A stretch of DNA of 64,000 nucleotides from Actinostola sp. cb2023 (lineage: Eukaryota; Cnidaria; Anthozoa; Actiniaria; Actinostolidae): positions 1-64,000 of the forward strand of contig JAUJYZ010001233.1 of the NCBI GenBank assembly GCA_033675265.1, given 5' to 3'. This document shows, one piece after another, positions 57,978-64,000 of the stretch (positions are counted from its first letter, which is position 1; each line of letters starts with the position of its first letter). Both the position numbers and the translations under genes were made by a program. The notes beneath the pieces were generated by a model. The model had not been told where the DNA came from. It searched no databases and saw only the letters and a program-made list of their open reading frames with translations.

Positions 57978-58330
57978 GATACTGATATTACCATATATAA
58001 CCAACTATTTCGCTGGTGTATGGTAGTGATTTTATTATTGATTTTGATATCGGCCTATCCCATGAATTGTAAAATTAATGTTAATTCGCATATCGTAAAA
58101 CCACTGAATTTGATTGGCTGAAATGAGTTGTATATCGGTTACAAATAGCGTTACTATGGTGAATTGTTTCTATGGTAACATAATGTGTCACTGTGAGGTT
58201 TTCCGACAGCTGCACACCCAGTGCATGAGTTAATCTACGGTTTCATAGAGACGCAGGGTCAATTAAAGTTGCTCAGAGTGACGTAAATCCACAGGTAGCC
58301 CAACTATTTACTCTGAGTCTACCTGTATAA
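57545..58330. repeat. Left arm of an inverted duplication (GPCR 5' half and flank)
   Basis: Matches 59305-60118 in inverse orientation, covering the receptor from its start to TM4 and about 350 bp upstream (for example CCATGAATTGTAAAATTAAT and CCACAGGTAGCCCAACTATT). Confidence 0.85.
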
Positions 58331-58358
58331 TAAATACAACGATTGTTGTTAATGAAAC

Positions 58359-58726
58359 GAGATCTTTCAGAATGGGCCTACACGAATCGACGTATGCGTT
58401 TGTATGTGAAATGAGCGTGTTTAAAGCCCGTGTTTTATCGGCCATAAAGATCCTAGCCGTCTGGTTTCAGATATATTTAAGCTTACAAAGGCTTCAATAG
58501 CATTATTTTCAGTCAATCATGCGTGTTGACGTTGTTGCGGTACATGCACTCCATTATGAAACTATCTCTTTGAAATACAACACTATTCAGTTTAGCAGCA
58601 TTAAAACAATTATATTCAAGATTGATGAGTTCGTGGACCGGCCCTTTCAAAAACACTCGAGATCTTTCAGAGTGGACCCACACGAATCGGCGTATGCGTT
58701 TGTATGTGAAATGAGCGTGTTTAAAA
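58359..58726. repeat. Two direct copies of a ~67-bp segment
   Basis: 58359-58425 and 58660-58726 share GAGATCTTTCAGA, CACACGAATCG and CGTATGCGTTTGTATGTGAA. They lie in the spacer of the inverted duplication. Confidence 0.85.
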
Positions 58727-59304
58727 GGAAGTGACCGATGGCTCGCCTTCGATACAACATCATATCTTCTGCATATTAAACACAACTGCTTCTCTCTCGA
58801 TACAGCACGAGCTTCTACACAGCACTCAGTCTTGTCGGTAGTCGTGGAACGATGAGTTAGCACTTCTAGTAACGATGACCCAGCACTTCTAGTCTTCGAA
58901 CCTAAAGCGAACAATACTTCGGATTTAGTTTGATATACGCTCGGAAACTATTTGATCCGTTTGAGCGAATCATACCGAAAGGCTTTCGGAATTACTTCAT
59001 TAGGCGTTCGGATATCATCGCCCCCGTTTTCAGCCAATCGAAACCCTGAAACAGACATTCCTGGCATTTTGTGTACAACGGGGAAAAAAACAGAATTAAG
59101 AAAGCTCATTTTATAACTCGGGCTTCCTCCGGAAGTGCCGAGTAATAATAACAAGCTTGTATTATATAAACACTTGTTTATCGCCGGGTTATAACTGTAA
59201 TTGAGCTTAGTTTGAATTCGAAGCAAAGGGTGAATCAGTATATTTCTCTATGGCAACGAAACTTTCGTGAATTATACCCTGTAAGAATAGGAATTTTTAT
59301 TTAT
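58727..59304. other. Spacer of the inverted duplication
   Basis: No gene recognised; frames are short. Confidence 0.4.
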
Positions 59305-60118
59305 TATAAATAGACTCAGAGGAAATGGTTGGGCTATCTGTGGATTTGCGTCACTTTGAGCAACTTAATCACATGCAGCCTTTTTGCGATATGCGAATTA
59401 ACATTAATTTTACAATTCATGGGATGGGCCGCTGTTAAATCCAGACGATAATCACTCCCATATACCAGCGAAATAGTTGGCCGATATTCGTATTTTGTTC
59501 ATGCACCAAGGATAACATGGCCAATATTAATGATACTTTTAAAAAGTTAAAAGTTAAAACTTAAAACTTAAAACTTAAAACTTAAAAGTTAAAACTTCGA
59601 TTCAAAAGCAATAATAAAATCGCACTACCATACACCAGCGAAATAGGTGGTTATATATAGTGATATCAGTATCATGGCCAATATTAATGAACCTAATCTT
59701 GAAAACATGATAGGACCAACGATGAAGAGAAGCATGAATATCCAAATTGTTCTACTTTCGATACTGCTATTCTGTGGGATCCTGACCAACGAGTGTATGA
59801 TCACTATTTTTGGTCGTTTTCAAAGCCTACGATTTCTTTCCAACTATCTCCTGATCGACCTATTAACGATCGTCGAATTTTTGGACGTCGTGGTGAACAT
59901 TCCCATTTTGATGGAATTCTTCCTATAGCTACTGACCAAAAAGATCAATCTTGATCGACAAACACGATGGTATGCCATGTTTCATCGGTCCTTTCTCATT
60001 AATGACATGTTCACTCAAATGGCGCTCTCCGTCGACTGTTTACTCGGAATCACGTTTGGAAAAGCGTTCACTGGCAAAAAGACATCGAATGGATTCCTGG
60101 CTTTCATCGCACTGAAAT
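59305..60118. repeat. Right arm of the inverted duplication
   Basis: Inverse counterpart of 57545-58330, with an added AACTTAAAACTTAAA simple run at 59545-59595 that is missing from the left arm. Confidence 0.85.
59674..60117 (+). pseudogene. Truncated GPCR pseudogene
   Basis: From ATG at 59674 the sequence encodes a protein nearly identical to the first 85 residues of the GPCR at 55968-57977. An in-frame TAG at 59926-59928 and indels then break it (an extra residue in TM2, a deletion near 59980), and it stops at TGA 60117, where homology ends after the TM4 start. TM4-TM7 and the tail are missing. No function expected. Its similarity to the intact gene suggests a fairly recent duplication. 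Confidence 0.9.
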
Positions 60119-60449
60119 GAAGTTTGACTAGTGTGACTTCAACACAATAAACAACCATTGCACTTCGAAATCTCAACTCACTTACTTTATTCAGATCATC
60201 ATCAATGTCAACATTTAATTTTCTACAATAGCATCATATACAGTCACAGAAGTACCATTATATCTTCATATAGCAAGTTGAAAACATCTTATAATACTGG
60301 TTCAACATTGAATCGGTTTATATGATACGTTGGTACACTGTCTAACATATTCGTCAACTTCACAGCTTTCTCCACTTGTAGAACGCAACATATAAAGTAC
60401 CAGAAGATAAGTAGTAGGCAAATGACAGCTCTGGACCACAAATTCCGCC

Positions 60450-60595
60450 GGATTTCACCGAATTTCATCGGATTCACCGGATTTCGTTCGGATTCGTCAG
60501 ATTTCGCCCGGATTTCGCTCGGATTCGACAGATTTCGCTCGGATTCGACAGATTTTGCTCGGATTCGCCCGGATTCCGAGTCACGGCTATTTACG
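60450..60595. repeat. Short tandem repeat, CGGATTCGACAGATTTCGCT type
   Basis: About seven degenerate ~20-bp units of GGATTTCG/GGATTCG. An open frame through it is compositional. Confidence 0.75.
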
Positions 60596-60870
60596 ATCAA
60601 AACAAGTGACGTCATCAACGGTTATTACGCTCTGTTGATCCGGGATTGTTCATCTGTTTAGAAATTATTTCGAATATGAATACTAATTTAATTTAATTTG
60701 GTACATTTTGTAAACTTCAGAAAGAAATGGCCCACCAACCAACCTATTTGTTTTGGTAAGTGAAAGTTTTATTCCGGTAGTGTTTTCAGCATGTAACTAT
60801 GTATGCTCTTCTTTAGATTTCTGTGTGATGTTATTGTTTCGCGAATTGTTAGTACACTTAAAAATTAAAC

Positions 60871-60935
60871 TGACCCTGATAGGAATGGAACCCATAACTT
60901 CTGATCTGGAGTCAGATGTGTTCACCATTACACAA
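60871..60935 (-). tRNA. tRNA-Trp(CCA), 3' part of a split gene
   Basis: On the minus strand the sequence folds as D-arm remainder, an anticodon stem TCTGA/TCAGA with loop CTCCAGA (anticodon CCA), a T-stem ATGGG/CCTAT with loop TTCCATT, and the acceptor 3' strand CAGGGTC plus A. It closely resembles metazoan tRNA-Trp. The 5' part is displaced to 62320-62340. It may be a pseudogene or a tRNA-derived repeat. Confidence 0.6.
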
Positions 60936-62319
60936 CATGTATACATTTTGTCTGCGCATGCGTTAGAATTCAGATTTGAAAGTGATTTGCCGCCATTTTC
61001 TTTGCAAATTGCACTGCGGTGGGAGATTTAGTGAGCGATCTTCGTCTCTAGAATTATGTTCAAGAAAATATTTGAAAGGAAATCAATAGTCTGCCTACTT
61101 TTGTTTTGCTGTAGATGATTTTTTCCGTATAAGGGTCGTAGATGATAAAATATCAAGGAACACAATCCGCCAAAACAAGGAGTTATCCTAAAACCAGCTA
61201 CATTGTCCTTTGGGTTTATTCTCATCGAAGATGATTTCAAGAGATACTTCACAGTGAACGTTAGTACCGACACATTGAAGGTCACATTCTGTGAATTTGA
61301 GTTCTCTACATTCCAGTATTCTCAAAGTATTTTGCTCGGTTCAGTTAGGTATTTATCATTTTTGCACGTGTTTTCCTAACATTCCTACCTAAAGTACAAT
61401 ACTTATTAACTAGCCCCCCAGCCGAAAATAGCACAAATTGACTTCTTCTAAGCTTATTCTTTGCATTCGAGAACTTATTTTAAGCTGAAAAATTGTACCT
61501 CGATGTGAGATCGTATTATTTAGGTACTATGGTATTAGTACACTCTATTGTTATGATTTGACCGATTTTCATCGCTGGTGTATACCATATTACAAACACT
61601 CTATGTGTTGAAGTTTATCGGTAAAGGAAAGCTTAATTCTTCATTTTTTTGGATTTCTTAGAATCAGCTGTAAACCGTTTGATATAAGTTTGATTCACAA
61701 TGAGTTTTTATTCAGCATTGTGTTTGCGAATCGTTTATCTGAATTGGTGACGTGTCAAACTAAATTATAAGAAAACCTCTCTTAGTAGCTCACCCCCCAG
61801 CAATTTTCTTCCGTGATTTATTGCTTCACTCATGCTAGTTTCGTAAGGTCTTGTTTGTTGGAGTTTAAAAATTGTCCCTCTTGCTTTGCGGTGGATTTGA
61901 AGTGTCCAAGTATCACTCATTCACCCGACTTCTCCGTAGGAATGTTGCCTTGTTTTGGCGAATTTTGTTCCATTATACGGACAAAAATATCCACAGCACC
62001 ACACAAGTAGGCGGACTATTGATTTCCTTTCAATGATTTTCTAAAACTTCATTCTAGAGACGTAGATCGCTCACTAAATCTTCCACAGCAGTGCACTTGG
62101 CAAAACAATAGCGATACTTCATGTTTACAAACATTAACATTGTGATGTAAATGTGCCAACCATTCCCACAAAGACTTCTCACACGTTTTGTTTCAACAGC
62201 CAATCGATCTCTGGTTGGCACATCGTTGGCACATGAATGACAAAAGCTGAAGTGTCGATTATGCAAATAGGTACTTTGAAATCTGAATCCAAACGCATGC
62301 GCAGACAAAATGTACACAT
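60936..62319. mobile_element. 1.4-kb inverted-repeat element inserted in the tRNA-Trp sequence
   Basis: Ends: CATGTATACATTTTGTCTGC at the left and its near-complement GCAGACAAAATGTACACATG at the right, with long diverged arms (60940-61270 and 61870-62319) that share CTCTAGA...CTCAC, AAAGGAAATCAATAGTC and CCAAAACAAGG. The flanking tRNA word TTGTG(G)TGTAATGG is present on both sides, as expected of a ~14-15-bp target duplication. No transposase is recognised; superfamily unknown. Confidence 0.6.
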
Positions 62320-62340
62320 GCTCCATTACACCACAAGGCC
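62320..62340 (-). tRNA. tRNA-Trp, 5' part of the split gene
   Basis: Minus-strand GGCCTTG, then TGGTGTAATGGAG: the first seven bases can pair with CAGGGTC at 60872-60878 (with two G-U pairs) and the rest fits the start of a D-arm. Confidence 0.5.
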
Positions 62341-62370
62341 TCCACCAAGTTTTAATGGATAATAAGTAAG

Positions 62371-62514
62371 GGTTAGAGAATAACGCGAGTGCTATATGGG
62401 ATTTAGAGCTCCGAGCAGCAGATAGAAGGCCACGAGGCGCGTAGCGCCGAGTGGCCCTTCTATCAGTGCGAGGAGCTCTAAATCCCATATAGCACGAGTG
62501 TTTATTCTCTAACC
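62371..62514. mobile_element. Palindromic MITE-like element
   Basis: GGTTAGAGAATAACGCGAGT and GCTATATGGGATTTAGAGCTC pair with the right arm AGCTCTAAATCCCATATAGC...TTCTCTAACC; the inner pair AGAAGGCCAC / GTGGCCCTTCT is part of the loop. Confidence 0.8.
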
Positions 62515-63200
62515 GTTTTAGAATATAGTCATACTCACGAGAGTATTCTTTGGCTGCATGTCTGTTGCTTTCCCAAAGGAATACTGATTTCAGATGCAAA
62601 TACGCTTATGCAAAGCTGTTCAGTTGTGTGTAACTTGGAGCCGGTGAAGATGAATAACCGAAGCTTGAGGCTTAATACAAGCTTGCAACGCTAGAAATTA
62701 CCGGTATTTGTTGTGGAAATGAAGAGCAGCAATCTCAAAGTTTCCTCAAGCCAGTTAGAATGGACGAAATTGAAAAACGAGAGAAATAATTAATGGACAC
62801 CAAAGAAAACTCAAGCACGATGTGGACATTAATATATTGAAAGATTGGGCTAACTATATCGCAATAATCATACGGAGAACTTGGATGACTGATGTATATA
62901 CGTACATCGATCTACACTTCTTGTTGAACTGAACATGGACTGGAAACTCGTTTGTGATTTCATTTTGAAGAGTAAGTGACTCGCTACGTTTCTTTAGTGT
63001 TTAGTAAAGTTATGATCTGTATTTCTGTACCATTTTTCGTGTATAAATCTATAGCTAGCTGCTACGAATCCAAATAACTGTCGATTTATTGGATTATGAT
63101 ATAATATTTGAATAGTATTTCTCAAACTCATTAATTATTCATGAGGTAACCAGCCAATCCGGTGCATCAAATCCGGTCACATGATGGACCTGGAAACCCC
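62515..63200. other. Intergenic, nothing recognised
   Basis: No gene or clear element identified. Confidence 0.4.
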
Positions 63201-63216
63201 GGAAAGTCCGCTCAAG

Positions 63217-63335
63217 AGTACTTTGAAATGCATTTCAAAGTCCAAGGACTTTGAAATAATTTCAAAGTCCAAGGACTTTGAAATGATGGATTTCAAAGTC
63301 CAAGGACTTTGAAATGATTTCAAAGTACTCTTTCC
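63217..63335. repeat. Clustered ATTTCAAAGTCC palindromes
   Basis: TTTCAAAGTCCAAGGACTTTGAAA occurs three times in a row, bounded by AGTACTTTGAAAT and ATTTCAAAGTACT. A further AAGTCCAAGGACTTTGAAAT copy lies at 63507-63526. Confidence 0.85.
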
Positions 63336-63624
63336 TGAGTTCTTATCCCTCATATAACAATCATCGGGACCTTGGACAGAGTACCACTCTGTCCAAATGA
63401 GATTAAATCTGAAAGCAGGCTCTACTTCATGCTACTCAAGAGTCCAACACATGTGGGATATTATTTATATACGATGTACTCGACTCTGCAAGGAGAAATA
63501 TTTCTAAGTCCAAGGACTTTGAAATTTTTTCAAGGTACTCTAGAGAATAATTTACATATTATACAAATCAACTTACAACAACATCAACTTTCATTTTAAT
63601 TATTACTCAGTGTGATTTAGCAAT
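63336..63624. other. Spacer before the terminal coding region
   Basis: Holds one more copy of the AAGGACTTTGAAAT word. Probably 3' flank of the minus-strand gene that follows. Confidence 0.4.
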
Positions 63625-64000
63625 TCACTTATAGTTATTTATTATTACGTTACAGTGACCATCAATATTAATAGTATTCGTTCTTTTCGGCTCGACTGGC
63701 CCATGTGCAGCATAACTGGATACCTCAATTGCCTGATGCTCTACATTTATGGGCATGAAACTCATATTATTAATAATGCCGCAATCAAAAGATGGCAAAT
63801 CACTATCATCAAAATCATCACTTACATTTGGCAACCAGTTATATTCTAAAACATTTCCCCTTACATCTGTCTCACTTTTATCCTGACAAACTTTCCTGGT
63901 TTGAACAGGTCCCAAAATATTAGATACTCTCACTTGTTGTACATAACTGGATTTCTCATACTGAAAAAGTGCATTCGAAACGTGACCCGTACGGTCTCTG
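63625..64000 (-). CDS. C-terminal end of an unidentified protein (partial)
   Basis: The minus-strand frame is open from the window edge to a TAA at 63625, 124 residues, so it continues beyond 64000. Visible parts: LGPVQTRKVCQDKSETDV, an acidic stretch NVSDDFDDSDLPSFD and a C-terminus ending NIDGHCNVIINNYK. No membrane span or recognised domain. It could be a last exon, since no acceptor is obvious within the visible part. I do not recognise the family. Confidence 0.5.
   Translation of the reverse strand, partial: RDRTGHVSNALFQYEKSSYVQQVRVSNILGPVQTRKVCQDKSETDVRGNVLEYNWLPNVSDDFDDSDLPSFDCGIINNMSFMPINVEHQAIEVSSYAAHGPVEPKRTNTINIDGHCNVIINNYK

Overview
The window is eukaryotic genomic DNA, most probably from a cnidarian (coral or sea-anemone type). 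Genes have GT-AG introns, base composition is AT-rich, and almost every interval carries short inverted-repeat (MITE-like) elements. The genes fit this: an LRR-containing GPCR, a second class-A GPCR with a decayed inverted copy, a single-exon protein kinase, a THAP exon, and fragments of retroelements and a Polinton-type element. The organism assignment is inference; nothing in the window names it.

Layout. 0-13.7 kb is repeat-rich without a convincing host gene: an hAT-like element, a 150-bp tandem array, palindromic elements, nested inverted-repeat elements, a 75-bp minisatellite and a broken retroelement (gag-like plus reverse transcriptase, minus strand). 13.77-15.87 kb holds an LRR-GPCR of four recognisable exons with a frameshift at its NPxxY motif. 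17.4-32.4 kb holds three genes: a kinase (minus), a C2H2 zinc-finger gene (plus, head-to-head with the kinase) and a 14-exon gene (minus, tail-to-tail with the zinc-finger gene). All three lie between inverted termini at 16756 and 33256, each abutting TTAA, so the block may be one very large transposon.

The 14-exon gene is the most striking object. Its splice model closes exactly in frame to 1445 residues. It combines a DDE/RNase-H-like core, whose zinc and catalytic motifs match RAG1/Transib in order and partly in exact spacing, with a C-terminal Ulp1/C48-type cysteine protease. Its introns carry at least a dozen inverted-repeat elements.

33-46 kb is a nest of transposons: a THAP-encoding TTAA-flanked element, two 1.3-kb near-perfect palindromes in opposite orientation, a mariner-like element and a 2.2-kb element carrying a gene-like two-exon unit that also occurs at 3.7-5.8 kb. 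46-49.5 kb is satellite-like. 49.5-52.6 kb is a GC-richer island with a broken Polinton/Maverick-type DNA polymerase B. 56-60.1 kb holds a GPCR with a repetitive RRxS tail and its inverted pseudogene. 60.9-62.3 kb appears to be a tRNA-Trp sequence split by a 1.4-kb inverted-repeat element. The window ends inside an unidentified minus-strand coding region.
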